Below are positions 52,776 through 62,166 of a stretch of DNA of 64,000 nt, one piece after another. Origin of the DNA: Clostridium saccharobutylicum DSM 13864 (lineage in GTDB: Bacteria; Bacillota; Clostridia; Clostridiales; Clostridiaceae); contig NC_022571.1 in NCBI RefSeq assembly GCF_000473995.1, positions 2,325,416 to 2,389,415 of the forward strand, read 5' to 3'. The notes below the pieces were generated by a model. That model did not search any database. It saw nothing but the letters and a program-made list of their open reading frames with translations, and was not told the origin of the DNA. Within the stretch, counting starts at the first letter, position 1. Every line of letters starts with the position of its first letter. The translations under genes were made by a program, and so were the position numbers.

Positions 52776-53630
52776 GTGGAGTCAAATGATATAAGGAAAA
52801 AAGTTGACATACTAATAACGCTGCTTATTGCATATTTTTTTGCTTTGTGTTTAAGCAGTAAAGTGTTAGGAATAGACAATTCCTTTGAAAATTATATAAT
52901 GCTTGAACTTGTTATGATAATAGCATTAGTAAGCTATTACAGCAATATTACATTAGCACTTATAGTTACTCTGGTAACCGACTTTGTATATATGAGTTAC
53001 AAACTGTATTTAAACTTTATTAATAATTTAAATATAGATATCCAATCATATTATTGGATAATACTACTTCCTATTACAGCAATTTTAGTATCATTAGTAT
53101 CACATAATATTGTTATGTTACAAAAAGAAAATGAAAACTTAACAAATGAAAACTCCAAATTAGTTATGATTGATGAAGAGACAAATATCAGAAATGAAAG
53201 AGCTCTTTTGTTTGAATTGCCAATATATATGAAAATAAGCACGAGACATAAGATTCCGTTAACATTGTTTATTGTAAAAATTAAATTTGCTGAAAAGCTT
53301 AGAAATATTATAGGAAAAAAGCAATATAAGGCGTTGCTAATTCAATCAAGTGAGGTTTTAGAAAAAACATTAAGAGAAGAGGATATAAAATATATACTAG
53401 ATTACAGAACATTTGCTATATTGACGATTACTGGTGAAGATGGAGCTAGGGTTATAAAAGACAGGTTTAAGGAAAATATAAGTAAATTTGATTTTACTAA
53501 AGAATCCTATTACAAAAATGTGAAATTAGATGTTCAAATAGGAAGTTATACATTTGATAATTCAGTAAATGACCCTTTAGAATTTATTAAATTAGCGGAG
53601 AAGGAATTGGAATATGATATACAAGAATAA
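52776..53630 (+). CDS. Membrane protein with a degenerate GGDEF domain
   Basis: Protein of 284 residues with four N-terminal helices (LLIAYFFALCLSSKVLG; YIMLELVMIIALVSYYS; LALIVTLVTDFVYMSY; YWIILLPITAILVSLV) and a coiled linker, then a GGDEF-like fold from about 128. The usual GGDEF loop is replaced by DYRTFAILTITGED, so the active-site Glu and Gly pair are missing and c-di-GMP synthesis is unlikely. In clostridial cellulose synthase loci a GGDEF-type gene sits at the same place. It may bind a nucleotide or act as a scaffold. The start is GTG 52776 after AGGAGGA. It overlaps the next gene by 17 bases. Confidence 0.75.
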   Translation: MESNDIRKKVDILITLLIAYFFALCLSSKVLGIDNSFENYIMLELVMIIALVSYYSNITLALIVTLVTDFVYMSYKLYLNFINNLNIDIQSYYWIILLPITAILVSLVSHNIVMLQKENENLTNENSKLVMIDEETNIRNERALLFELPIYMKISTRHKIPLTLFIVKIKFAEKLRNIIGKKQYKALLIQSSEVLEKTLREEDIKYILDYRTFAILTITGEDGARVIKDRFKENISKFDFTKESYYKNVKLDVQIGSYTFDNSVNDPLEFIKLAEKELEYDIQE

Positions 53631-54714
53631 AATTATTATAGTTAAAATAGTAATGATTTTAATTTGTATTATAACTATTAACTTCTTTACAAAAAAGAAT
53701 GAATATAAAGCAAATAATAATAAAATACTTATTTTATGTGAGGAAAGTAAAGAGTATGAACAAGAAAAAAATGAGTTGAATGATTTTGATATATTAAACA
53801 AGACAGATAAGAACAACTTACAATTAAAAGGCACAACTTATTTTTATCTTAATAATGTAACTCCCTTTAATGATTTAAGCAATTTAATAGATGAGATAGA
53901 TTATTTAAAACAAAATGGAATTAAATTCTTTATAGAAGCATCTCCGGTCTTTGTGAATACAAATTTAAAAGCAATGGGAAGATTTGCAGAATGTTTGAGA
54001 TATGCACAATCTAATGGAGGCAGGGTAATAATGAGTTTTCCTATAATGAACAGCAAAAAAGCAAATGGAGATTCAATAAATTCTGACCTGATTTATAATA
54101 GCGTTAAATTAGCTTTTGATAATTACACTAACTATTGGGTATATCCAGTAGGAATGAGTGTTGATGAGTCTTTAATTTATAAAAAAGAATTAAAAAATAT
54201 TTTAGAATGTACAAATACATTATTCTTAAACTCTAATTATGATATATATGATTCTACTATTAGGTCTTATGACAATGTTATTCAAAAAATTGATTTAGAT
54301 AATTATATTAAGAATAATAAAAATAATTTATATGGTAAAAGAGCAATATGTATAGAAAGTAATTGCGATTTTGAAGAGTTCAAGAAAAATGTAGAGAAAA
54401 TTATTAATAAGGAAATTAGTTTTACGTCTAATAGTGACTTAAGTTCTTATATAAAGTTTAATAATGAAGTTAAGAGTAGTGTAAGTGGAATTTTTTTTAA
54501 TAATAAAAATGTAACACCACAAAGATTTATTAGCGAAGATGAATACAAAAGTGCTTTTGATACAAATAATAACAATAGAGAAGAAAATCAAGAAGCAACA
54601 GATTTAAAAGAGTCTAATAAAGTTCTAGAAATATTAAGTCTAGTATCGTTAATAATATTTTTAATAATGTTAATTTTGAGTAAAAATATAGAAAGAAAAA
54701 GGTTTTTTAAATAA
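53614..54714 (+). CDS. DUF2334-like (polysaccharide-deacetylase fold) membrane-anchored protein
   Basis: Protein of 366 residues with an N-terminal helix (IVKIVMILICIITINFF), an extracellular domain and a C-terminal helix (VLEILSLVSLIIFLIMLIL). The segment FYLNNVTPFNDLSNLIDEID, then the stretch with FFIEASPVFVNTNLKAMGRF and GGRVIMSFPIMNS, follow the TIM-barrel pattern of DUF2334/deacetylase-like proteins, though the usual metal His/Asp cluster is not obvious. It sits between the GGDEF-like and synthase genes with overlap on one side and five bases on the other. A role in modifying the exported glycan is plausible but not shown. Confidence 0.65.
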   Translation: MIYKNKIIIVKIVMILICIITINFFTKKNEYKANNNKILILCEESKEYEQEKNELNDFDILNKTDKNNLQLKGTTYFYLNNVTPFNDLSNLIDEIDYLKQNGIKFFIEASPVFVNTNLKAMGRFAECLRYAQSNGGRVIMSFPIMNSKKANGDSINSDLIYNSVKLAFDNYTNYWVYPVGMSVDESLIYKKELKNILECTNTLFLNSNYDIYDSTIRSYDNVIQKIDLDNYIKNNKNNLYGKRAICIESNCDFEEFKKNVEKIINKEISFTSNSDLSSYIKFNNEVKSSVSGIFFNNKNVTPQRFISEDEYKSAFDTNNNNREENQEATDLKESNKVLEILSLVSLIIFLIMLILSKNIERKRFFK

Positions 54715-54719
54715 GATAT

Positions 54720-55973
54720 ATGGGAATTGCAGATTATTTAGTTATATATTCATTAATAATAATATGGATAACAATTTTTATGAATGTAGTATTAATAATA
54801 TCAGGATATATATATTATGAAAAAATTAGTAAAGAACAAATTGATGAAGAATTAAAAGACTATCCTTTTGTATCAATATTAGTTCCAGCACATAATGAAG
54901 CTATAGTTATAAGAAAAACGGTAATGTCGTTATTAGAATTAGATTATCCAAAAGAAAAATATGAAGTGATAATAATTAATGATAATTCAAGTGATAATTC
55001 AGCACAATTGCTGGAGGGAATGCAAAGAAACTATGAAAAAAGAAATTTAATAGTGATAAATACAGATAATATAATAGGAGGAAAAGGAAAATCTAATGCC
55101 TTAAATATTGGGCTTGAAAAAAGCAAAGGTGAAATCTTAGCAGTTTATGATGCAGATAATACCCCTGATAGAAAATCATTAAAATATTTAGTACAGACTT
55201 TGATAAAGGATAAAAAATTAGGAGCAGTAATAGGAAAGTTTAGATGCAGAAATAAAGATATAAATTTATTAACTAACTTTATAAACATAGAAACACTTAC
55301 ATATCAATGGATGGCACAAGCAGGACGATGGAATTTATTTAAACTTTGTACTATTCCAGGTACTAATTTTGTTGTAAGAAGAGAGATAATGAATAAAATG
55401 GGAGGCTGGGATACAAAAGCTATAACAGAAGATACAGAAGTGAGCTTTCGAATTTATAGAATGGGATATAAAATAAAATTTATGCCTCTTGCTGTTACTT
55501 ATGAACAAGAACCACAAACTGTCAAGGTATGGTTTAAACAAAGAAATAGATGGGCAAAGGGGAATATATACGTAGTAATAAAAAACTTAAAATATTTGTT
55601 TGATTCAAAAGCTAGTACCACTAGATTTGATATTTTATATTACACTTTAGTTTATTTTTTCTTTTTATCTGCAAGTGTAATATCAGATTGTATATTTTTA
55701 CTTTGTACAGTAGATTTAATTCAATTACATATAGGTGGATATGAGGTTATTTTGTGGATTATGGCGTTATTAGTTTTTGTTTTATCAGTAATGGTAGCGA
55801 TTTCAACTGAAAAAGGAGAATTAAACTTCAAAAACGTATTGATTATATTATTAAGTTATTTTACTTATTGTAAGATGTGGTCTATTGTATCAGTTGCTGG
55901 ATTTTATAATTATATACGAGATATTGTTTTTAAACGAGAAGTAAAATGGTATAAGACAGAGAGGTTTTCTTAG
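54720..55973 (+). CDS. Family 2 glycosyltransferase, cellulose/poly-GlcNAc synthase-like
   Basis: Processive membrane glycosyltransferase of 417 residues. An N-terminal helix is followed by the GT2 domain with VSILVPAHNEAIVIRKTV, the first Asp in NDNSSD, DADNTPD, TEDTEVSFR and QRNRWAKG (the QxxRW motif of processive synthases). C-terminal helices follow (LVYFFFLSASVISDCIFLLC; ILWIMALLVFVLSVMVAI). There is no PilZ domain, so c-di-GMP control would have to come from elsewhere. The BcsB-like gene 12 bp downstream favours a beta-glucan such as cellulose. Product identity is not settled by sequence. Confidence 0.85.
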   Translation: MGIADYLVIYSLIIIWITIFMNVVLIISGYIYYEKISKEQIDEELKDYPFVSILVPAHNEAIVIRKTVMSLLELDYPKEKYEVIIINDNSSDNSAQLLEGMQRNYEKRNLIVINTDNIIGGKGKSNALNIGLEKSKGEILAVYDADNTPDRKSLKYLVQTLIKDKKLGAVIGKFRCRNKDINLLTNFINIETLTYQWMAQAGRWNLFKLCTIPGTNFVVRREIMNKMGGWDTKAITEDTEVSFRIYRMGYKIKFMPLAVTYEQEPQTVKVWFKQRNRWAKGNIYVVIKNLKYLFDSKASTTRFDILYYTLVYFFFLSASVISDCIFLLCTVDLIQLHIGGYEVILWIMALLVFVLSVMVAISTEKGELNFKNVLIILLSYFTYCKMWSIVSVAGFYNYIRDIVFKREVKWYKTERFS

Positions 55974-55985
55974 GAGGGCAGCAAG

Positions 55986-58088
55986 ATGAAAAAAAATATT
56001 ATAAATACTATTGATATTTTGATTTTAGCAATAATATTCTTTTTAAATATTGGAATAGAGGTTTATGCTGCACCTAAAGGAGATATTGTAGAACAAAATG
56101 AGAGCACAAAGACATATGGATTAAATAATGATGTATCTTTTAATGGAGCATTTTCAAGTCATAGTATTTATTTTGATGTTGATAAGTGGTGGAAAAATAC
56201 TAAGTTAGAAGCAGAAATTGATTTTTGTATAAATCAATTGATTGAAAATGATGAAAAAGCATATATAAAATTATCTGTTAATGGAACATCATTTTATTCT
56301 CAAAAAATTGCTTATAAAGAGGATTTAGAGCAGCAGCTAATAAAAACTTCCATCCCTAATGATGCTTTAAAGGATGGTTCCAATGAATTAAAAATAGAAA
56401 CATATCTAAGACCTTCAAACCTTCCTTGTGTAGATGATGTTAATCTTGCTAATTGGTTTGTAATAAAAAAGAGTACTAATATAAAAGCTACTTTCAATAA
56501 TATTGTTTCTAATAATAAAATATCAGATTTTCCATATCCATTTTTAAAAAAATTAGATAATAATGAGAACATAGATAACCTGTTAATTGTGATTCCACAG
56601 GACTATAACGATTCAGAACTCAGTGCTGCATTTATTTTAAACTCATATTTAGAAAAGCTAAATAATAATTATAAAAATAAGATTGCTATATTAAAATATA
56701 GTGATTTGCCAAAGGAAGAACATACAAATAATATTTTTATTGGTAGAGATAATAGTTTTCCAAATGAATATAATGAAGAAAGTAGCCAAAATGCTGATTG
56801 TGTGATAAAAGTGCTAAATTCATCTTATTCAGATAATAATAAAAACATGATGATTTTATGTAATGATAATGATAACTTAATTAAAGGAGTTAAAGCACTA
56901 CAGAATAAAGATTTAGTATTTCAATTAGATAGTGATACATTTAATGTAAAAAGTGATTTAAAAGAGCAAACTGAACCTGACAATGTAAATGGAAAAATAA
57001 CATTTAAGGAAATGGGTATTAATGAAATACAATTAAAAGGACCATTTAGAAGAGAATCAACTATAAGTTACAGAATTCCTAAAAACAGAGTTTTTTCTCA
57101 AAGTGATAAGATTAAGCTTTTTATGAGATATTCTGAAAATATAGATTTTGATAAATCTTTGGTTACAGTTTATATGAATAATACACCAATAGGCAGTAAA
57201 AAGTTGGAGAAGGAAAAAGGTTCTAACGATGAAGTGGAATTAAACTTACCTAGTGATGTTAGTAATACAAATTATTTAGATATAAAAATTGCCTTTGATT
57301 TAGAGCAAGCAAATAGTTATTGTGAGGAGAGACAGGAAGAAATACCATGGGCATTAGTAACAGGAGATTCATATTTGTATGTTGGAAATAATAATGTAGA
57401 GGGATATTATTTTTCAAGTTACAGCGCACCTTTTGTAAAGGATGAAATGTATAATGATGTTGCAATGATTGTGCCAGATAAATTAAGTTCAGACGAAATA
57501 AATTCATTAGGAAAAGTAATTGGATATTTGGGAAAAGATGTTTCATATAACAATGGAGACTTTAAAATTGTTAGAAGTTCAAATGTAACTGATAGTGATA
57601 AGAACAAAAATCTAATTATTTATGGATCACCAAACACAAACAATTTAATTTCAAATATAAATGATCAATTATGGTTTAAATATGATAAGGATTATACTAA
57701 GTTTTTATCAAATGAAAAGTTGGAATTAACAGAGCCTTTCAGTTCAAACATTGCTAATTTCCAATTTGATATATCAAAATTCAATAATCAAAAAGCCATG
57801 CTTGTATTAACATCACCAAATAGCGAAATATTAAAAGATTCATTGGTTTATTTAAGCTCTTCAAATATGTTTTCAAAGCTTAATGGAGATTGTGCAATAA
57901 TAGATAAAAATGGTGATATTAAAACATATAAAATGAAAAAAGAAACTGTAAAACCTGTTTATGAGAAAGTTCAAGCTTTAAATGGAAATGCTAAAGCAAT
58001 GATTATGATTATAGTTTTATTTGGAATATTCATAGTAATTGCCGTAGTATTATATTTTTTGAAGAATAAGAAAAATAGGAAGTTATAA
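55986..58088 (+). CDS. BcsB-like cellulose synthase accessory subunit
   Basis: Protein of 700 residues with a signal or anchor helix (TIDILILAIIFFLNIGIEVYA, about 9-28), a large extracellular domain and a C-terminal helix (AMIMIIVLFGIFIVIAVVLY) with a basic tail. Alternating jelly-roll and flavodoxin-like regions, with segments such as NDALKDGSNELKIETYLRPS and LPCVDDVNLANWFVIKKSTN, agree with the BcsB family. It is the last gene of the operon and would guide the glucan out of the GT2 subunit. The ribosome site GGAGGG overlaps the GT2 stop codon region. Confidence 0.85.
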   Translation: MKKNIINTIDILILAIIFFLNIGIEVYAAPKGDIVEQNESTKTYGLNNDVSFNGAFSSHSIYFDVDKWWKNTKLEAEIDFCINQLIENDEKAYIKLSVNGTSFYSQKIAYKEDLEQQLIKTSIPNDALKDGSNELKIETYLRPSNLPCVDDVNLANWFVIKKSTNIKATFNNIVSNNKISDFPYPFLKKLDNNENIDNLLIVIPQDYNDSELSAAFILNSYLEKLNNNYKNKIAILKYSDLPKEEHTNNIFIGRDNSFPNEYNEESSQNADCVIKVLNSSYSDNNKNMMILCNDNDNLIKGVKALQNKDLVFQLDSDTFNVKSDLKEQTEPDNVNGKITFKEMGINEIQLKGPFRRESTISYRIPKNRVFSQSDKIKLFMRYSENIDFDKSLVTVYMNNTPIGSKKLEKEKGSNDEVELNLPSDVSNTNYLDIKIAFDLEQANSYCEERQEEIPWALVTGDSYLYVGNNNVEGYYFSSYSAPFVKDEMYNDVAMIVPDKLSSDEINSLGKVIGYLGKDVSYNNGDFKIVRSSNVTDSDKNKNLIIYGSPNTNNLISNINDQLWFKYDKDYTKFLSNEKLELTEPFSSNIANFQFDISKFNNQKAMLVLTSPNSEILKDSLVYLSSSNMFSKLNGDCAIIDKNGDIKTYKMKKETVKPVYEKVQALNGNAKAMIMIIVLFGIFIVIAVVLYFLKNKKNRKL

Positions 58089-58278
58089 GAGATTTTAGTT
58101 CAACTAAGAAAAAAATATGATAAAAAAAGAAACAACAGAAGGATAGATGTCATTTCTTAAAGAGTTACATTATTATTTAAAAAAGCAAATTGAAATTTTT
58201 AAAATTGAAGTATAGAAAAATTATTATGAGTAATAATAATATCGTTGAATAACATTTTAATTTAAGGAGGAAACAATT

Positions 58279-58449
58279 ATGAAACCAGAAAAAATGAGCT
58301 CACCAAATCAAGGAATTAAGTGCGTTGTTAACACTTGTCATTACTATATGTCAGGGGATCACTGTGCTGCACAACAAATAGAAGTACAACCTAGAAATGC
58401 AAGTGATACTCAAGAAACAGATTGTGCTACATTTATGCCTGAAGCTTAG
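58279..58449 (+). CDS. DUF1540 small cysteine-containing protein
   Basis: Protein of 56 residues with four Cys in the pattern CVVNTCHYYMSGDHCAA ... TDCATFMP, as in DUF1540 domains, which are probably small metal-binding units. Strong AAGGAGG before the ATG. It is monocistronic, followed by a bidirectional terminator. The function of the family is not established. Confidence 0.85.
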   Translation: MKPEKMSSPNQGIKCVVNTCHYYMSGDHCAAQQIEVQPRNASDTQETDCATFMPEA

Positions 58450-58474
58450 CATAAATATCCGCTAATTATTAAAA

Positions 58475-58508
58475 AAACAAGGTGAAGAGAATTTTTTCCA
58501 CCTTGTTT
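58475..58508. terminator. Bidirectional terminator
   Basis: AAACAAGGTG and CACCTTGTTT pair, with A-rich and T-rich flanks on both sides, so it serves the DUF1540 gene (+) and the P-type ATPase gene (-). Confidence 0.85.
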
Positions 58509-58532
58509 CAATATACTCAATACAACTAAGAT

Positions 58533-60398
58533 TTATTCACTTTTAAAATTTAATAGTAATGCTGAATTTATAATAACTGCAACAGAGCCTAAATTATGAA
58601 CCAAGGCACCAACTATTGGAGTTAAAATTCCAGTCATTGCAAGTATTATAGCTACAAAGTTTAATATCATAGAAAGAGATAAGTTCCATTTAATTGTATT
58701 CATGGCTTTTTGCGAAAGACTAAGCAAATGTGGAATGGATTTTATATCATCACTAACAAGAGCAATATCTGCTGCATCAACAGCAATATCACTTCCGATA
58801 CCACCCATTGCAATACCTACATATGCTTTCTTTAGAGCTGGGGCGTCATTAATTCCATCTCCGATCATACAGACCATTTCATTTTTGTTTTGATACTCTT
58901 CAATTGCAGACATTTTATCTTCTGGTAAACATTCATAGTGAACATTAGTAATACCAACACTTTTTGCAATATGGGAAGCAGCTTGAGGATTATCTCCTGT
59001 TAATAAGATGCTTTCTACATTAATTGAATGAAGCTTATTAATCATTGATTTAGAATCATTACGTAATGTATCAGATAAAACTATAAATCCAGATGCTAAA
59101 GAGTTAATAGCTACATAAATAACAGTAGAGCCTTCTTTTATAAAAGTTGAAGCCTTGCCCAATATTTCTTTAGATATTTCTATACAATTTTCAGTTAATA
59201 GTTCAGAATTTCCTGCAAGAATTGTATCACCTTTAACTACAGATTTAACACCACGGCCTGCTATAAGTTCAAATTTTTGAGGATCTTCAAGAGTATAGTT
59301 TGATTTAGCTTTAAAATGTGAAACAACAGACTTACCTAATGGATGTTCAGAACGAAGTTCTGCAGAAGCTGTTATCTCTAGTAGTTTTTCAGAACTTATA
59401 TCTTTATTAAAACTTTCAATTGCAACTACATCAGGCTTTCCATATGTTAAAGTACCAGTTTTATCGAAGGCAATTCTATTTACTTTTGCTAATCTTTCTA
59501 GGGCATCACCTTCACGAACCAGGATACCATGTTTTGTGGCATTACCAATACCTGCCATAATAGCAGTAGGGGTTGCAAGTACCAATGAACAAGGACAAAA
59601 TACAACAAGTATTGTAACTGCACGAATAATTTCACCCGTAACAAACCAAGTGCCAGCTGCAGATACAAGAGCAACAACAACTATCCAAGTAGCCCAGTTG
59701 TCTGCCATACCAACAATCTTAGCTTTGCTTGCATCAGCAGATTCAACAAGTTTAATCATTCTCTTAAGAGAACTATCTTCATCAATTTTTGTGGCTTTCA
59801 TATCAAATGCACCAAATTGGTTAACAGTTCCACTAAATACTTCATTGCCTACACCCTTATCAACTGGTAGAGATTCACCTGTCATTACAGATTGATTAAT
59901 AGATGTTTGGCCAGAAATAATAAAACCATCAACGGCAATAGTCTCACCAGGAAGTACACGAAGTATATCAGAAATTTTAACTTTTTCAGCTGCTATTATA
60001 TCTTCTATTCCATTACGAACAACTCTAGCTGTTCTTGGAGTAAGATTTATCAATTTTTCAATACCAGCACGGGCTTTTGCAACAGTACGTTCCTCTAGTA
60101 ATGCACCTAATGTCATAATAAATGCAACTTCACCAGCTGCAAAAGTTTCTCCAATCAAAACAGATGCAACAAGTGCAATGGCAACTAAAACGTCTGCCTT
60201 AATATCAAATTTAGTTATAAGCCCTTCGATGGCACCTTTTACAATAGGTAATCCACATAGAACTATAGCCACCCAAGCTATATCAATTTTAAAAATCTCA
60301 ATATGTAAAAAACTAATAAGTAATGAGAAGAGAGATAGTACTAAAAATAGTACTGTACGCTTATCCTCATCTTCAAAAAATTCTTTTATTTTATTCAT
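58533..60398 (-). CDS. P1B-type heavy-metal-transporting ATPase
   Basis: Metal-efflux ATPase of 621 residues without an N-terminal HMA domain. The transport motif CPC is at 268-270, the phosphorylation motif DKTGT starts at Asp312, SEHPLGKSVV carries the P1B His-Pro pair, and GDGINDAPALKKA is the hinge. The last helices contain LSMILNFVAIILAMTG and HNLGSVAVIINSALLL, which do not clearly match the copper, zinc/cadmium or cobalt signatures I know. The gene follows a CsoR-family regulator gene by eight bases. Metal specificity is therefore open (copper, cadmium/zinc, nickel or manganese). Confidence 0.9.
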   Translation of the reverse strand: MNKIKEFFEDEDKRTVLFLVLSLFSLLISFLHIEIFKIDIAWVAIVLCGLPIVKGAIEGLITKFDIKADVLVAIALVASVLIGETFAAGEVAFIMTLGALLEERTVAKARAGIEKLINLTPRTARVVRNGIEDIIAAEKVKISDILRVLPGETIAVDGFIISGQTSINQSVMTGESLPVDKGVGNEVFSGTVNQFGAFDMKATKIDEDSSLKRMIKLVESADASKAKIVGMADNWATWIVVVALVSAAGTWFVTGEIIRAVTILVVFCPCSLVLATPTAIMAGIGNATKHGILVREGDALERLAKVNRIAFDKTGTLTYGKPDVVAIESFNKDISSEKLLEITASAELRSEHPLGKSVVSHFKAKSNYTLEDPQKFELIAGRGVKSVVKGDTILAGNSELLTENCIEISKEILGKASTFIKEGSTVIYVAINSLASGFIVLSDTLRNDSKSMINKLHSINVESILLTGDNPQAASHIAKSVGITNVHYECLPEDKMSAIEEYQNKNEMVCMIGDGINDAPALKKAYVGIAMGGIGSDIAVDAADIALVSDDIKSIPHLLSLSQKAMNTIKWNLSLSMILNFVAIILAMTGILTPIVGALVHNLGSVAVIINSALLLNFKSE

Positions 60399-60406
60399 CT
60401 TACCAC

Positions 60407-60682
60407 CTATCCCATCCTTGAAAAAAGTTCAACTGCTTTAGCAAAGTCAGCTATTGTTTTGTCAGCATCACCATGTTCTATACCATCACGCACACAGTGT
60501 TGTAAATGTCCTTCTAAAACTACCTGACCAACTTTATGTAGTGCACTTTTGGCAGCATTAATTTGTATTAAAATATCTTCACAAGGAACATCTTTATTTA
60601 TCATTTCCGAAATAGCCCTAAGCTGACCTTCAATCTTTTTTATTCTAGTTTGTATTTTTGGAACATCCATACATTGACGCAT
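60407..60682 (-). CDS. CsoR/RcnR-family metal-responsive repressor
   Basis: All-helical repressor of 91 residues. Metal ligands of the family are visible as Cys34 (VPCEDILIQINAAKSAL), His59 and Cys63 (EGHLQHCVRD), the Cys-His-Cys set of copper-type CsoR proteins. The start is ATG at 60682, immediately after AGGAGGATGCTAAT; an upstream in-frame ATG at 60718 would place the operator inside the coding region. It is followed by the P-type ATPase gene and should derepress it when metal binds. Confidence 0.9.
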   Translation of the reverse strand: MRQCMDVPKIQTRIKKIEGQLRAISEMINKDVPCEDILIQINAAKSALHKVGQVVLEGHLQHCVRDGIEHGDADKTIADFAKAVELFSRMG

Positions 60683-60706
60683 ATTAGCATCCTCCTTGTT
60701 ATTTTT

Positions 60707-60737
60707 ATATATACCCATAGGGGGTATGGGTATATAT
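60707..60737. promoter_or_regulatory. CsoR-type operator
   Basis: Arms of 13 bases, ATATATACCCATA and TATGGGTATATAT, are perfectly complementary around five G. A G/C-tract palindrome of this kind, 25-55 bp before the csoR start codon, is the typical site for CsoR-family repressors, giving autoregulation. Confidence 0.85.
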
Positions 60738-61226
60738 TACATACTGAAATTATTTTTGTCAAGAATACCAAATAAAATTCGACTCATCATTGATTACAAT
60801 GCATAAACTTAATCTGATAGTACAAATACTAAGGTAGAAAACAATAAAATATATATAACCAAGTTAATATCTATACTTAAACGTATGCAAATCAAAATCA
60901 TATATATTTTTCTGATTGTATATAATCTTCAGTCGGGGAAATTATATAAATGTTTCTACTTATTGAATGTATATAGATGAATCAAAACAACTCTGTAAGA
61001 AAAATAAATTATATTGTCATTTAATGAAGAATAGTATATAATCATGTTGGTAAACAATTGATAATAAATATCAATAATAAATGAGATGGAGTATCATTTT
61101 GTTCTGGTTGAAATTTATTAAGTATCTTAAGTTATGCCTAAAATTTATAAAATGAATTAAAAGCCGTTTTATAACACACTTGGGAAGAGACTTTAAAGAA
61201 TAAATAGAGAGGGTGATAAAAACAAT
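60738..61226. other. Intergenic region before the Dpp/Nik-type operon
   Basis: About 490 bp that separate divergent operons. It must hold the promoter of the ABC operon, but I found no convincing -35/-10 pair, riboswitch or repeat. Confidence 0.5.
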
Positions 61227-62165
61227 TTGAGAAAGTACATAATACATAGATTAATCCATTTAATGCCTGTTTTATTTGGAATAACATTTTTAACATTTGC
61301 GCTTACATATCTTTCTCCGGGTGATCCAGCAGAATTAATGCTTAGTGCCACTGGAATTACTCCATCGCCCGAACTTATACAGCACGTTAGGGCAGAGTTA
61401 GGATTAAATAAACCATTTTTAATTCAATATTTAAATTGGCTTACAAGTGTGTTTGGAGGGGACTTTGGTGTTTCTTATAAATATAGCAAGCCAGTATTGG
61501 ATTTATTATTAGGAGCTTTGCCTGCTACTTTTAAGCTTGCAGGAATGACAATATTAATGACGATGATTATAGCACTTCCGCTTGGAATATTGTCAGCAAT
61601 ACATAGGAATAAGTTATCAGATAACATAATAAGAGTGATATCATTCCTTGGAATATCGCTCCCGGCACCTTGGATTGCAATAATACTAATGTACATATTT
61701 GCACTCAAACTTAAACTGCTTCCAGTAATGGGAAATACGAACTGGACAAGTATTATATTGCCTTCAAGTTCAATGACAATTTTATTATCATCTAGATATA
61801 TAAGGCAGGTAAGGACATATATACTTGAAGAAATATCTCAAGATTATGTAATTGGTGCAAGAGCTAGAGGAATTAAATATAGAGCAGTATTATTAAAACA
61901 TGTTCTAAGGAGTACTTTAGTACCAATTATTACTCAATTGGGATTATCTTTTGGAGTGTTACTTGGAGGGGCAGTTATTATAGAAACTATCTTCTCATGG
62001 CCAGGAGTAGGAAAATTAGCTATAGAGGCTATATTTACCAGAGATTATCCTCTAATACAAGGTTATGTTGTATGGATGACTATTATTTATATGTTGATTA
62101 ATATGTTAGTAGACATTTCATATTATATTTTAGATCCACGCATGCGTTTAGAAAAGGGGGCTTAA
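61227..62165 (+). CDS. ABC transporter permease, DppB/NikB type
   Basis: Integral membrane permease of 312 residues for peptides or nickel chelates. The N-terminus LIHLMPVLFGITFLTFALTY is the conserved first helix of this family. The EAA-type loop is in EISQDYVIGARARGIKYRAV, and further helices end at YYILDPRMRLEKG. The start is TTG 61227 after GAGAGGGTGA. The next gene begins two bases after the stop, so the two permeases are translated together. Confidence 0.92.
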   Translation: MRKYIIHRLIHLMPVLFGITFLTFALTYLSPGDPAELMLSATGITPSPELIQHVRAELGLNKPFLIQYLNWLTSVFGGDFGVSYKYSKPVLDLLLGALPATFKLAGMTILMTMIIALPLGILSAIHRNKLSDNIIRVISFLGISLPAPWIAIILMYIFALKLKLLPVMGNTNWTSIILPSSSMTILLSSRYIRQVRTYILEEISQDYVIGARARGIKYRAVLLKHVLRSTLVPIITQLGLSFGVLLGGAVIIETIFSWPGVGKLAIEAIFTRDYPLIQGYVVWMTIIYMLINMLVDISYYILDPRMRLEKGA

Positions 62166-62166
62166 C

